From Oscillatoria sp. SIO1A7 (lineage in GTDB: Bacteria > Cyanobacteriota > Cyanobacteriia > Cyanobacteriales > Laspinemataceae): a stretch of DNA of 54,125 nt. A model generated the notes under the pieces. The model did not search any database, was not told the origin of the DNA, and saw nothing but the letters and a program-made list of their open reading frames with translations. Location of the stretch: contig JAAHFN010000045.1 of the NCBI GenBank assembly GCA_010672965.1, positions 1 to 54,125 on the forward strand, written 5' to 3'. Position numbers and translations under genes: made by a program. Positions 25,262 through 34,026 of the stretch are shown here, one piece after another. Position 1 is the first letter of the stretch. The number at the start of each line of letters is the position of its first letter.

Positions 25262-25976
25262 GAGCTACCTCCTGTGTTTGAGCAGTCTTCAGAGCCGGGG
25301 GTACGGGCATACCGATCGCCTCCGTTAGTTCCTTCGGCGGAGTCACCCGGCTTTCGGACACCAAATACTCACCCGTCAAGATTGGTTCTACTACTTTCAT
25401 CTTGTGGGTAGTAGTGTGATAGCGGTGGGTTTGCTTGAGGTTGCCCCGTTCTTGGATAGAATCGTTAGCCACTTTTTTGCGCAGCTTGACGATCGCATCC
25501 ATAATTGCTTCCGGGCGAGGGGGGCAGCCGGGAATATAGACATCCACCGGAATTAGTTTATCCACACCTCGCACTGCAGTGGGAGAATCGACGCTAAACA
25601 TCCCGCCAGTAATAGTGCAGGCTCCCATCGCAATCACATACTTTGGTTCCGGCATCTGCTCGTAAAGACGAACCAGAGTCGGAGCGTACTTCATCGTAAT
25701 CGTGCCCGCCGTAATAATCAGGTCTGCTTGGCGCGGGCTCGATCGCGGCACTAGACCGAAGCGATCGAAGTCAAACCGGGAACCAATCATCGCCGCAAAC
25801 TCGATGAAGCAGCAAGCCGTGCCGTACATCAGGGGCCACAAGCTAGACAGCCGCGCCCAATTATAAAGGTCGTCGAGGCTAGTCAGGACGACATTTTCTG
25901 AAAGTTCTTGAGTGACCTGGGGTCGCTCAATGGGATTGATAATTTGTCGATCTGGGGTTTTGCTTATAGAACTCAT
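25254..25976 (-). CDS. ndhK: NAD(P)H-quinone oxidoreductase subunit K
   Basis: NuoB/PSST-type subunit that holds the [4Fe-4S] cluster N2 next to the quinone site. The 240-residue product keeps the cluster cysteines: the CC pair in [10 protein letters not shown], one in [10 protein letters not shown] and one in IPGCPPRPE. The start at 25976 ([12 protein letters not shown]) forms an ATGA overlap with the ndhC stop and is preferred to the longer frame from 26003. Confidence 0.97.
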   Translation of the reverse strand: MSSISKTPDRQIINPIERPQVTQELSENVVLTSLDDLYNWARLSSLWPLMYGTACCFIEFAAMIGSRFDFDRFGLVPRSSPRQADLIITAGTITMKYAPTLVRLYEQMPEPKYVIAMGACTITGGMFSVDSPTAVRGVDKLIPVDVYIPGCPPRPEAIMDAIVKLRKKVANDSIQERGNLKQTHRYHTTTHKMKVVEPILTGEYLVSESRVTPPKELTEAIGMPVPPALKTAQTQEVARG

Positions 25977-26335
25977 GACCACTCCAAAGCTCCTTTTCGC
26001 CATGCGTAAACCAGAGCAATAATTAGGATTGCTATAAAAATCAATGCTTCAATAAAAGCCAAAAGTCCGAGCTTGTGGAATGCTACGGCCCAGGGATAGA
26101 GAAAAACAGTCTCCACATCAAAGATGACGAAGACCAGGGCGAACATATAGTAACGAATGTTGAATTGAATCCAGGCTCCGCCAATCGGTTCCACACCAGA
26201 CTCGTAGGTGGTGACCCGCTCTGGGTCCCCTCCCTTGGGGCGCAGGAGCTTGGACGCACCTAGAGCGATCGCTGGGACTAAGCTACAGACGAGCAAAAAG
26301 CCCAGAAAAGATTCATAGCCGCTAAGGACAAACAC
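25973..26335 (-). CDS. ndhC: NAD(P)H-quinone oxidoreductase subunit 3
   Basis: Membrane-arm subunit (NuoA-like), 120 residues with three transmembrane helices and the conserved loop [22 protein letters not shown] start at 26335 ([13 protein letters not shown]). First gene of the ndhC-ndhK-ndhJ operon; it diverges from rubA with a 526-bp repeat-filled gap. Confidence 0.96.
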   Translation of the reverse strand: MFVLSGYESFLGFLLVCSLVPAIALGASKLLRPKGGDPERVTTYESGVEPIGGAWIQFNIRYYMFALVFVIFDVETVFLYPWAVAFHKLGLLAFIEALIFIAILIIALVYAWRKGALEWS

Positions 26336-26577
26336 AATAAGTAACTAGATGGACTCGGGTAAACGATCGGTTACATTTTGACATAATTTTGCTGTGTTGG
26401 GCATTGGGCATTGGGCATTGGAGAGTTTTGAGTTCGAGCGCCCCGGAGTTTTGAATTCGCGTTAGGGTCCCTGCTTAGAGGCCCAATGCTCAATGGGCAG
26501 GTATGGCGCCCAATGCCCAATGCCCTAATGCCCTAGAAAGCAGTCAGCAGTCAGCGGTCAGCAGTTAGCGGTCAGCA

Positions 26578-26611
26578 GTCAGCGGTCATGCTGACCGCTG
26601 ACCGCTTTTTT
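26578..26611 (+). terminator. hairpin plus T6 in repeat unit 1
   Basis: Stem GTCAGCGGTCA / TGACCGCTGAC (11 bp) with loop TGC, followed by CGC and TTTTTT. It is terminator-like on the + strand, although no + strand gene ends nearby. Confidence 0.6.
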
Positions 26612-26694
26612 GCCCAATGCCCAATGCCCAATGCCCAATGCCCAATGCCCTAGAAAGCAGTCAGCAGTCAGCGGTCAGCAGTTAGCGGTCAGCA

Positions 26695-26728
26695 GTCAGC
26701 GGTCATGCTGACCGCTGACCGCTTTTTT
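26695..26728 (+). terminator. hairpin plus T6 in repeat unit 2
   Basis: Exact copy of the hairpin at 26578-26611, shifted by 117 bp. It lies about 55 bp before the candidate rubA -35 box and could block upstream read-through into rubA. Confidence 0.6.
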
Positions 26729-26781
26729 GCCCAATGCCCAATGCCCAATGCCCAATGCCCAATGCCCAATGCCCAATGCCC

Positions 26782-26810
26782 TTGCCCCCTTGTCTCGGAT
26801 TTGTCATAAT
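26782..26810 (+). promoter_or_regulatory. candidate promoter of rubA
   Basis: TTGCCC (26782-26787), 17-bp spacer, CATAAT (26805-26810), about 50 bp before the rubA ATG. The -35 box is formed by the end of the CCCAATG repeat run. Confidence 0.4.
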
Positions 26811-26861
26811 CTGTAACGTATGTTTTAAGATTTGCCATCTTGCCAGTATTCTGGAGTAGCC

Positions 26862-27197
26862 ATGAGTATCGAAGAAGCCGTAGAACCGCAGCTAGATCGG
26901 CATGAATGTCTTGCTTGCGGCTATATATACGAACCGGACGAGGGCGACGCCCGGGCCAAAATCCCGCCGGGAACGCCATTTGAAGAGTTGCCAGTGACTT
27001 GGCGCTGCCCTGTATGCGGAGCGAGGATTAAACTTTTTAGCAATATTGGCCCCAAAGGTGGCGCTTCTGGATTTAAAGAAAATTATGGTTACGGCTTTGG
27101 GGTAAACAGCCTAACCCCAGGCCAAAAAAGCTTGCTCATTTTTGGCGGCTTGTTGCTCGGAGCGTTATTTTTGCTGAGCTTCTATGGATTGCAGTGA
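26862..27197 (+). CDS. rubA: membrane-anchored rubredoxin RubA
   Basis: A 111-residue protein with a rubredoxin domain that binds one iron through Cys16/Cys19 (CLACGY) and Cys49/Cys52 (CPVCGA), a linker, and one C-terminal transmembrane helix (about residues 87-109). This architecture is that of the thylakoid rubredoxin required for photosystem assembly in cyanobacteria and plastids. The gene order rubA-ycf48-psbEFLJ is conserved in cyanobacteria and supports the call. Start ATG at 26862 with GGAG upstream; the frame open to 26832 is not needed. Confidence 0.95.
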   Translation: MSIEEAVEPQLDRHECLACGYIYEPDEGDARAKIPPGTPFEELPVTWRCPVCGARIKLFSNIGPKGGASGFKENYGYGFGVNSLTPGQKSLLIFGGLLLGALFLLSFYGLQ

Positions 27198-27362
27198 GCA
27201 AGGGAAGGGTGGGAAGTGTGGGGAGTGTGGGGAGTGTGGGGAGCCGCGTAGTCCGTTCTCCAATTCCTCCCACCCTTCCCACTCTTCCTTCTTCTCCCAC
27301 CCTTCCCACTCTTCCTTCTTCTCCCACCCTTCCCAATTAACAGTTACTATCGACGCTCAAAG
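27198..27362. repeat. GGGTGGGAAG / CCCACCCTTCCC repeats between rubA and ycf48
   Basis: GGGAGTGTGG units (27200-27242) and the complementary CCCACCCTTCCCACT units with a 27-bp period (27268-27335) can pair as a long imperfect hairpin inside an otherwise conserved gene cluster. Confidence 0.75.
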
Positions 27363-28346
27363 ATGAAGTATTGGAAAAAATTTGTTGGCTTACTGGCGGT
27401 TTTACTGCTATGCGTGGGTTGTAGCAAAATACCAACCCTCGATCGCAACCCTTGGCAAATTATCGAATTGCCGACGGATGTTAATTTGTTGGACATCGCC
27501 TTCACTGAGGATGGCCAACATGGATGGTTGGTGGGCAGCAAAGCGACAGTATTGGAAACCGTCGATGGCGGCCAGACATGGCAAAACAAACAAGTTGACC
27601 TAGAGTCAGACACATATCGCTTTACCTCTGTGAGCTTTGCGGGTAAAGAAGGATGGTTGGTCGGAGAACCGCCAGTCTTGCTGCATACCGAGGACGAGGG
27701 CAATACTTGGTATCGCATTCCCTTGGACAAAAAGCTGCCGGGGAATCCCCTAGAAATTGTGGCAACCGGACCCGAGCAAGCAGAAATGCTCACGGATTTG
27801 GGCGCTATCTATCGCACCGAAGATGGAGCCAAAAGCTGGCAAGCAATGGTGGAGCAAGCTCTTGGGGTAGTGCGGAATGTGGAGCGATCGCCTGATGGAA
27901 AATACATTGCCGTCTCTTCCAAAGGAAACTTTTACTCAACTTGGGAACCAGGCCAGGTAGCTTGGGTCGGCCACAATCGGACCAGCTCTCGACGCCTCCA
28001 AAATATGGGATTTGGCGCAGACGGACGACTATGGCTCCTAGCTCGCGGCGGCCTGATTCAGTTTAGCGACCCAGAAGCAGAAGACCTTGAAACCTGGGAA
28101 GAAGCTAGCAGTCCCAAGTTAGCGGCAAGTTGGGGGCTCTTGGACTTGGCCTACCGTACCCCTGAAGAAATTTGGGTAGCTGGCGGCAGCGGCAATTTGC
28201 TCTGTAGCTTTGACGGCGGCAAGACCTGGCAAAAAGACCTCGAAGTAGAAAACGTCCCTTCCAATCTATACAAAATTGTCTTTTTGAACCCAGAGGAAGG
28301 ATTCATTCTGGGCCAACGCGGCATTTTGCTCAAATACGCAGCATAG
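27363..28346 (+). CDS. ycf48: photosystem II assembly factor Ycf48 (HCF136)
   Basis: A 327-residue lumenal seven-bladed propeller protein that helps insert D1 into the PSII reaction centre. The N-terminus is a signal segment ending in a lipobox-like CVGC (residue ~20). Repeated propeller motifs with the BNR-type DGGxTW core are visible: DGGQTWQNK, DEGNTWYRI, DGAKSWQAM, DGGKTWQKD. The next genes encode cytochrome b559, which is also needed early in PSII assembly. Start ATG at 27363. Confidence 0.96.
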   Translation: MKYWKKFVGLLAVLLLCVGCSKIPTLDRNPWQIIELPTDVNLLDIAFTEDGQHGWLVGSKATVLETVDGGQTWQNKQVDLESDTYRFTSVSFAGKEGWLVGEPPVLLHTEDEGNTWYRIPLDKKLPGNPLEIVATGPEQAEMLTDLGAIYRTEDGAKSWQAMVEQALGVVRNVERSPDGKYIAVSSKGNFYSTWEPGQVAWVGHNRTSSRRLQNMGFGADGRLWLLARGGLIQFSDPEAEDLETWEEASSPKLAASWGLLDLAYRTPEEIWVAGGSGNLLCSFDGGKTWQKDLEVENVPSNLYKIVFLNPEEGFILGQRGILLKYAA

Positions 28347-28640
28347 GGAATGGGGGATGGGAGTGTGGGGAGTGTGGGGAGTGTGGGGAGTGTGGGGAGT
28401 GTGGGGAGAGGGGGGAGTTCCCCAAGTCCCCAAGTCTCCCAAGTCCCCAAGTATGTCCTGAGCTTGGTCGAAGGGTCCCAAAGTCACCCAAGTCCCCAAG
28501 CATGTCCTGAGCTTGGTTGAAGGGTCCCAAAGTCACCCAAGTTCCCAAGCATGTCCTGAGCTTGGTCGAAGGGTCCCAAAGTACCCCAATGCCCCATGCC
28601 CAATGCCCCATGCCCCATGCCCAAATTAATTAGAATTCCC
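28347..28640. repeat. GGGAGTGTGG array and three ~60-bp units between ycf48 and psbE
   Basis: Bases 28361-28410 are GGGAGTGTGG units. Bases 28442-28580 hold three copies of a ~61-bp unit with the core TGTCCTGAGCTTGGTCGAAG followed by GGTCCCAAAGTCACCC. Bases 28585-28622 are CCCAATG/CCCCATG units. Confidence 0.85.
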
Positions 28641-28669
28641 TTGTGAATGTTTCTTAATTTTTGTATCAT
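28641..28669 (+). promoter_or_regulatory. candidate psbEFLJ promoter
   Basis: TTGTGA (28641-28646), 17-bp spacer, TATCAT (28664-28669). It would give a leader of roughly 165 nt before psbE and lies just after the repeats, so psbEFLJ can be expressed separately from rubA-ycf48. Confidence 0.55.
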
Positions 28670-28842
28670 ATTCTCAGGATTCAAGCGGCAAGCGGAGCAA
28701 GGGCTAGGAAAAATTACCTAGATAATAAGCGCCAACCGAGAACTGGGTAATGAGGCAAGCAGGTTGGGTTAGAACCCAAGCCCAAGCAAACGCGGTCCCC
28801 AAAGAACCATCTATCCAAGAACTTTAAAGGAGGAAGATCTTA

Positions 28843-29094
28843 ATGTCAGGAGGAAGCACTGGAGAGCGCCCATTCTCGGATATTATTACCAGTATTCGTT
28901 ATTGGGTGATTCATAGCGTCACTATTCCAGCCCTGTTTATCGCGGGTTGGTTGTTTGTAAGCACGGGGCTGGCCTACGATACTTTTGGCACCCCTCGTCC
29001 CAACGAGTATTTCACCCAAGAGCGCCAAGAAGTACCTGTTGTAACGGGCCGTTTCGACTCGAAACAACAAATTGAAGATTTTGTTGGTAAATAA
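28843..29094 (+). CDS. psbE: cytochrome b559 subunit alpha
   Basis: An 83-residue PSII core subunit. One transmembrane helix contains the heme-ligand His in [18 protein letters not shown]; the lumenal tail has [10 protein letters not shown] and ends IEDFVGK. An excellent ribosome-binding site (AAAGGAGG) lies upstream. First gene of psbEFLJ. Confidence 0.98.
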   Translation: MSGGSTGERPFSDIITSIRYWVIHSVTIPALFIAGWLFVSTGLAYDTFGTPRPNEYFTQERQEVPVVTGRFDSKQQIEDFVGK

Positions 29095-29244
<150 letters not shown>

Positions 29245-29253
29245 GAGGATTCA

Positions 29254-29379
29254 ATGCCTAGAACTCGCAATATAAATCCCAATAAGCAGCCGGTAGAACT
29301 AAACCGGACTTCTCTATACCTGGGCCTGCTATTGGTTTTTGTAACAGGACTTCTGTTTTCCAGTTATTTCTTTAACTAA
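29254..29379 (+). CDS. psbL: photosystem II protein L
   Basis: A 41-residue single-helix PSII subunit: [18 protein letters not shown] and the invariant end LFSSYFFN. The N-terminus ([12 protein letters not shown]) is two residues longer than the usual form. A GGAGG site that overlaps the psbF stop precedes the ATG. Confidence 0.97.
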   Translation: MPRTRNINPNKQPVELNRTSLYLGLLLVFVTGLLFSSYFFN

Positions 29380-29428
29380 AAGGCAGATTCGAGAAATCCG
29401 CTCTCAAGGATTTCTAAGAAATAGCAAC

Positions 29429-29452
29429 TAGGTGGGTTTTTGAGCCCACCTA
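29429..29452 (+). terminator. hairpin between psbL and psbJ
   Basis: Stem TAGGTGGG / CCCACCTA with loop TTTTTGAG, within the unusually long (151 bp) psbL-psbJ gap. No clear T-run follows, so it may be an attenuator, a processing site or an mRNA-stabilising stem rather than a full terminator. Confidence 0.4.
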
Positions 29453-29530
29453 AGATCGCTTTTACCAATAATAAGGAAGCGATCGCATAAAAAATAAGTA
29501 AAATTTGTTTTTGATGGAGAGGTAAAAACT

Positions 29531-29650
29531 ATGTCTGAACCAGGAAAAATTCCTTTGTGGCTTATCGCAACTGTCGCCGGTCTGGGCGTAATCGTAGTAG
29601 TGGGTCTTTTCTTCTACGGTGCCTACGCTGGCGTAGGTTCGTCTATCTAA
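29531..29650 (+). CDS. psbJ: photosystem II protein J
   Basis: A 39-residue single-helix PSII subunit: [19 protein letters not shown] and [13 protein letters not shown]. The RBS is GGAGAGG. It is separated from psbL by 151 bp instead of the usual few bases. Confidence 0.97.
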   Translation: MSEPGKIPLWLIATVAGLGVIVVVGLFFYGAYAGVGSSI

Positions 29651-29780
29651 TTCAGCTCAACATAAATGCTACGGAAATAAGGAGCCAGAGAGGCAGATAT
29701 TTATCTGATGTGATTTGGATAAATTACTCTCCTTAGCCCCTTAATAATTCTGCTTGCCACTTTCATTATGGAGAGATGCA

Positions 29781-29823
29781 TTATGGGGAGATGCGTAGAG
29801 AATTTCCGTGCATCTCCCCATAA
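29781..29823. terminator. 14-bp perfect stem downstream of psbJ (shared 3' region)
   Basis: TTATGGGGAGATGC (29781-29794) and its exact reverse complement (29810-29823) with a 15-nt loop. It sits between psbJ (+) and the convergent ABC permease (-). A direct copy of the left arm (29767-29780) precedes it. Confidence 0.5.
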
Positions 29824-29845
29824 TTATGGAAAAATGCTCTCCCGT

Positions 29846-30871
29846 TTAATAGCGAATGCGCGGGTCTATATAAGCATTGAGAATATCGATAACAATACTA
29901 GCAGCTACAACAATGGCGGCGAAAAAGACCACAATTCCCTGCACGGTGGGATAATCCCGCAAAGAAATTGCCTCATAAAGCCGTCCCCCCAGACCCGGCC
30001 AAGAGAAAGTCACCTCAGTTAAAATAGCTCCACCCAAGAGAGCTGCCAAAGTCAATCCCAGCACGGTAATCACGGGAATTAAAGCATTCTTGAGAGCGTG
30101 GGCGAAAACTATTCGCCTTTCCTGGATACCTCTTGCTCGGGCAGCTTCCACATAATCCGCTTGCAAGGTTTGCTTCAGATTCACCCGCACGATGCGCTCG
30201 AAAATACCGCTAATCAGAATTCCTAAAGTTATACAAGGAAGAGCTAGGTGATAAATAGTGGCGAAAAACTGACCGAAATTGAGACTGAGGAGGCTATCGA
30301 CAGTATAAAGCCCGGTCGGGCCGACGGGCGGATCTCGATCGATAGGAAAGCGAGTTCCCAAAGGAAACCACCTCAGTTGCACGGCAAAAACTAATTGCAT
30401 CAGCATTCCAACCCAAAAAGGCGGTAGGGAATAAGTGAAAATGCCAAACAATCTTCCTCCGGCATCCCAGGCTGTGTTGGGTCGCGAAGCAGACATAACG
30501 CCGACGCTAATACCGACAATTAGCGCCACTAACATACTACCTACGGCAACTTCGACGGTAGCGGGAAAATATTGCTGAATAATTTCCCAGACTTTTTGTC
30601 CCCGAGTAGTGAGGGAAGTGCCGAGGTCGAACTGGAGCAATTCGCCCATGTAATTGAGATATTGCTGCCACAAGGGAGCGCCCAAACCTAGTCGTTCTCG
30701 CAGGGCGTCTTTTACTTCTTGCGGGGCTTTCGGTCCTAAGATGGCATCTACTGGGTCTCCGGGAGTAGCGCGCAGGAGCAAAAATACTACGCTGGTAATC
30801 GTCCAGAGCATTAGCGGCGCTAGGAGAAGGCGAATAATAATGTATGACTGTAGGGCTTTTGAACGAGACAT
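29846..30871 (-). CDS. ABC transporter permease, dipeptide/oligopeptide type (DppB-like)
   Basis: A 341-residue inner-membrane permease of the peptide/nickel family. It has the family start IIIRLLLAPLMLWTITSVVF, the periplasmic RATPGDPVDAILG block and the EAA loop (EAARARGIQERRIVFAHALK) that contacts the ATPase. The ATG at 30871 is used, because the frame further upstream is translated CCCATGC repeat DNA. The likely substrate-binding protein is encoded about 180 bp upstream in the same direction. The second permease and the ATPases are not in the window. Confidence 0.92.
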   Translation of the reverse strand: MSRSKALQSYIIIRLLLAPLMLWTITSVVFLLLRATPGDPVDAILGPKAPQEVKDALRERLGLGAPLWQQYLNYMGELLQFDLGTSLTTRGQKVWEIIQQYFPATVEVAVGSMLVALIVGISVGVMSASRPNTAWDAGGRLFGIFTYSLPPFWVGMLMQLVFAVQLRWFPLGTRFPIDRDPPVGPTGLYTVDSLLSLNFGQFFATIYHLALPCITLGILISGIFERIVRVNLKQTLQADYVEAARARGIQERRIVFAHALKNALIPVITVLGLTLAALLGGAILTEVTFSWPGLGGRLYEAISLRDYPTVQGIVVFFAAIVVAASIVIDILNAYIDPRIRY

Positions 30872-31052
30872 AATATTCTGTTGGGCATGGGGCATGGGGC
30901 ATGGGGCATTGGGCATTGGGAATTGGGGAAAGGTGTAAATTTTGAGTTTTGAGTTTTGAGTTAAATTGAATTTAAAACTGAAAACTCAAGACTGAAAAAT
31001 CTCTCCAATGCCCGATGCCCCATGCCCCATGCCCCATGCCCGATTTCCTAAA
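30872..31052. repeat. GGGCATG and TTTTGAG units between permease and binding-protein genes
   Basis: GGGCATGG/GGGCATT units (30885-30925), TTTTGAGTTTTGAG units with their complement (30938-30990), then CCCCATG units (31008-31040). Confidence 0.75.
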
Positions 31053-32720
31053 TTAATTTTTACTTATCGGCCAGAAGGCAAATCTCTGACTGGGTTCTAG
31101 GGTAGTGCCTTGGATGTTGTTTTGAGAAAAAATGTATCCTTTCCCTTGCCAGAGAGGGATGAAAGGAATATCGCGAGCGAGGATGTTTTGCAATTCAACG
31201 AAGATTTGCTGGCGCTTTTGTGGATCTTGTTCTTGGCGCTGTTGCTTGATGAGCTGGTTAACGCGATCGCTGTAATAAAACGACCCCCACAGTTGGCTTT
31301 CCCCAGATTCGCATCCTTTTTCCTCCGAGCCTTTCTCGCAATCCAGGAAAGGCTGGATGTAGTTATCGGGATCTAAGAAGTCGGGACTCCAGTCCAGGAT
31401 AAACAAAGGATAAACGCCTTTATCTAAATTTTCGTAGGCGGTGGCGGCTTCTACAGAATTTAGTTCTATAACCATCGCCCCTTCCAGTTCCTTTTCCACC
31501 GAGGCTTTTATGGTGGTAGCAACCAGACCGTCGTTGGTAGCATTCGAGCGATACCACAGCTCCAGTTTGACAGGATTGGCTGTGGAATATCCAGCGCGAG
31601 CCAGGGCTTCTTTGGCTTTGGCGGTATTGCCATCGCCGTATTCTGTTTGAAAAACTGGCTGGGAAAATTCGGCTAGGCTGATGGGAATTAAACTGTAGAG
31701 CGGTTCCATTTGGCCGCGAAAGACTCGGGATTCGAGCAAATTGCGATCGACGATCGCCGCTAGTGCTTCTCGCACATCGGGATTGCTCAAAGCCGTATCT
31801 CTGAGGTTGATGCTCAAGACATTAATCCCGGCGCTGCCCTGAGAGATCGCTTGCCACTTGTTAGATTTGGCTTCTCGCTCCAAACTGGTAATTTGCTCCA
31901 GACCCAAGCTACCTAAACTTACGTCAACGGCTTTGGTGCGAAAAGCATTATATAAATTGACGGGGCTGGAAAACCTTTGCAAGTCAATGCCTTTGTTGGC
32001 CGGAGGCGAACCCCAGTAGTCTTCAAAGACTTCTAACTTAATCGAGTCGGTGCCGTAGTTGGCTAGTTTATACGGTCCGGTGCCTACGAAGCGATCGCTT
32101 TGGAATTTTCCTTCGCCAATTTCATAAGCTGCCGGGGATACCGCGCAGATACCGGGAAAAGTCAGCAAGGAAGTAAAAGCAGCAAAAGGTTGTTTGAGAA
32201 CTATTTTTAGCTCGTACTCGCCGATCGCTTCCACCGACTCGACAATATTAGCTAGTAGGGAAGAGGGGTTGCCGCCATTTTCCATAAATCGCCGCAGGGA
32301 AAAAACCATTGCTTCGGCGTTGAAGGGAGTGCCGTCGTGGAAAACAACTCCTTCGCGCAAGGGCATTGTGTAGGTTATACCGTCGGCACTTATCGTCGGT
32401 AACTCTGTGGCTAGTTGGGGTTTGAGGTTGAGGGTGCCGCTCTCAAAGGTATAGAGGCGATCGCCCATGTTATAGAGCAGAGTCCCCGATTGCACTTCGT
32501 AGGAATCTGCCGGATCGATTGTCCGAATCTTAGCTGTGGTGCCGATAATAATCCGATTTGGGTCGCCGCCAGCATTGGGGTTGTTGGCTGCTGGACCGCC
32601 ACAACTTACCGCCAAAAAGCAGCATAGAGAAAATAGTCCTAGGAATTGGACGACTTTCCGCCATCGGCTCCAGAGCGAAATTCGCCCTGGGGCAAAAAGG
32701 GTATTTATATTTGATAACAC
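31053..32720 (-). CDS. ABC transporter substrate-binding lipoprotein (SBP_bac_5 family)
   Basis: A 555-residue peptide/nickel-type binding protein. The signal segment ends in the lipobox FLAVSC. Typical family blocks follow: IIIGTTAKIRTIDPADSYE, LRRFMENGG, KLVLKQPFAAF-like KIVLKQPFAAF, FVGTGPYKLANYG, REALAAIVDRN and IPLWQGKGY near the end. The GTG at 32720 is taken as start. The open frame reaches an ATG at 32768, but that ATG lies inside an AGGACTTACGC repeat end and is suspect; the true start is uncertain between these two. Forms a likely operon with the DppB-like permease. Confidence 0.9.
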   Translation of the reverse strand: MLSNINTLFAPGRISLWSRWRKVVQFLGLFSLCCFLAVSCGGPAANNPNAGGDPNRIIIGTTAKIRTIDPADSYEVQSGTLLYNMGDRLYTFESGTLNLKPQLATELPTISADGITYTMPLREGVVFHDGTPFNAEAMVFSLRRFMENGGNPSSLLANIVESVEAIGEYELKIVLKQPFAAFTSLLTFPGICAVSPAAYEIGEGKFQSDRFVGTGPYKLANYGTDSIKLEVFEDYWGSPPANKGIDLQRFSSPVNLYNAFRTKAVDVSLGSLGLEQITSLEREAKSNKWQAISQGSAGINVLSINLRDTALSNPDVREALAAIVDRNLLESRVFRGQMEPLYSLIPISLAEFSQPVFQTEYGDGNTAKAKEALARAGYSTANPVKLELWYRSNATNDGLVATTIKASVEKELEGAMVIELNSVEAATAYENLDKGVYPLFILDWSPDFLDPDNYIQPFLDCEKGSEEKGCESGESQLWGSFYYSDRVNQLIKQQRQEQDPQKRQQIFVELQNILARDIPFIPLWQGKGYIFSQNNIQGTTLEPSQRFAFWPISKN

Positions 32721-33282
32721 GGACCCGCATAATCTACGGGTAATAAATCTGGGACGGGACTTACGCATTGGGCCAAGCCATAAAATTTTTAGACATTAGC
32801 AATAAGCGTTCAGCGTTCAGCTTTCAGCTATCGGCCAAAGTCTTGCCTTTCTCTATGGGCATTTTGTAACCGCCCTAATATGCGCGTCCTGCTATATATA
32901 GCACTACCAATTAAGGTAACGGACTGTTTCAAAACGCGCATATATGCATATGGCGGGACTTTAGCTGACTGCTGACTGCTGACTGCTGATAGCCTACTGC
33001 TATATAGTGCTGGTTTTTGAGCCGGAATCTGCCAAAATCAAAGCCCGCAGGTTGTAATTGGAACCTGCGGGCTTTTTGGGTTTTGTGACTTGCCTACAAA
33101 ATAGAGTCAGGACTTACGCATTAACTCTATATGTGGTAGGGGTCAACGGCCGTTGACCCCAAGAGAGTGGTATTGGACGATCTCTTTTGCGTAAGTCCTG
33201 AGAGTCTCAAAAGAAAAGATCGTCAGGGCGCGAAAATAGCTGCAAATTTCCCTACACCCTACACCCCAAGCCCTACACCCTA
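32721..33282. repeat. B- and C-family elements and a terminator between cysH and the binding-protein gene
   Basis: Heptamers CAGCGTTCAGC (32804-32830), a B-like element with ends TATATAGCACTAC and TATATAGTGCT (32890-33010), a 14-bp-stem terminator (33040-33075), a C-family element (33109-33199) with a GGGGTCAACGGCCGTTGACCCC core palindrome, and CACCCTA units (33250-33280). Confidence 0.75.
33040..33080. terminator. strong intrinsic terminator, 14-bp stem
   Basis: AAAGCCCGCAGGTT / AACCTGCGGGCTTT with an 8-nt loop; TTTTT follows on the + strand and a T-rich stretch on the - strand. It is placed to end cysH transcription on the - strand. Confidence 0.7.
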
Positions 33283-34026
33283 TTAGATATGCATTCCACA
33301 TTCAGTTTTTTGGGAGCCCCGCCAGCGACCGGCCCGTTCGTCTTCTCCAGCGATAATTGGAGTAGTTAGAGGTTCGTCGCCAATGCTGCCATAGCCTTGG
33401 TCGAGCAAAGGGTTATAGATAACGCCATGCTTGAATACATAACTCCAAGTTTCTTTGCGAGTCCAGTGAGCTAGGGGGTTAACTTTGAGTCGGCCGTTTT
33501 TATCCAGTTCAAAGATCGGCATTTCAGTGCGAGTTTTCGCTTGGTCCCGGCGGCGTCCGGTAATCCAGGCGATCGCATTCAATTCTTCCATGCCCCGCTG
33601 CAACGGCTCGACTTTCGTAACTTGGTGGAATTTCTCAATATCGCTATGCCACAGAGCAATGCCGTAGCGAGAGGCAAACTCCTTGCGGTTGTTGGCTTCG
33701 AGATTTTTATAAATTCGCAAGTCTAAGTTATAGGTAGCTCTGGCCTTCTCTACCAGTTCCATTGTCTCGGCAAAATGGTGTAGGGTGTCGAGGAACAGAA
33801 CCGGCACCGGGGTATTGGGCTGCAACTCCCGATAGAGAATATCCATAATTACCATCCCGCTGACACCAAAGGCCGTGCTTTGGACCAGTCCATTAGGGAT
33901 ATTGTTAATACACCAAGCCAAAATCTCCCGAGGATGGACCTCTCGCATCCGTTCGTTGAGTTCGTCCAGGTCAAAGCCGATTATTTGTTCTTTTTGTACC
34001 TTTGGCGCTTCTAGGATAGATACCAT
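33283..34026 (-). CDS. cysH: phosphoadenylyl-sulfate (PAPS) reductase, thioredoxin-dependent
   Basis: Reduces PAPS to sulfite in assimilatory sulfate reduction. The 247-residue product has the N-type ATP pyrophosphatase fold motif (VQSTAFGVSGMVIMDIL), LFLDTLHHFAETMELV, WITGRRRDQAKTR, the TRKETW block and the C-terminal catalytic ECGMHI with Cys243. The paired cysteines that bind a [4Fe-4S] cluster in APS-type enzymes are absent, which points to PAPS rather than APS as substrate. Start ATG at 34026. It is separated from the upstream response regulator by a large hairpin array. Confidence 0.95.
   Translation of the reverse strand: MVSILEAPKVQKEQIIGFDLDELNERMREVHPREILAWCINNIPNGLVQSTAFGVSGMVIMDILYRELQPNTPVPVLFLDTLHHFAETMELVEKARATYNLDLRIYKNLEANNRKEFASRYGIALWHSDIEKFHQVTKVEPLQRGMEELNAIAWITGRRRDQAKTRTEMPIFELDKNGRLKVNPLAHWTRKETWSYVFKHGVIYNPLLDQGYGSIGDEPLTTPIIAGEDERAGRWRGSQKTECGMHI

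Larger units (their letters stand above)
26336..26861. repeat. divergent ndhC/rubA intergenic region with perfect 117-bp tandem duplication
   Basis: GGGCATT units (26398-26420) and CCCAATG units (26500-26530) precede two identical 117-bp units (26531-26647 and 26648-26764). Each unit is made of GTCAGCAGTCAGCGG heptamers, a hairpin with a T6 run, and CCCAATG heptamers. The rubA promoter candidate follows directly. Confidence 0.9.

Noticed and set aside
30872-30916. Extra N-terminal residues MPNAPCPMPHAQQN on the ABC permease
   Set aside because: They are translated CCCATGC heptamers; the family start is at 30871.
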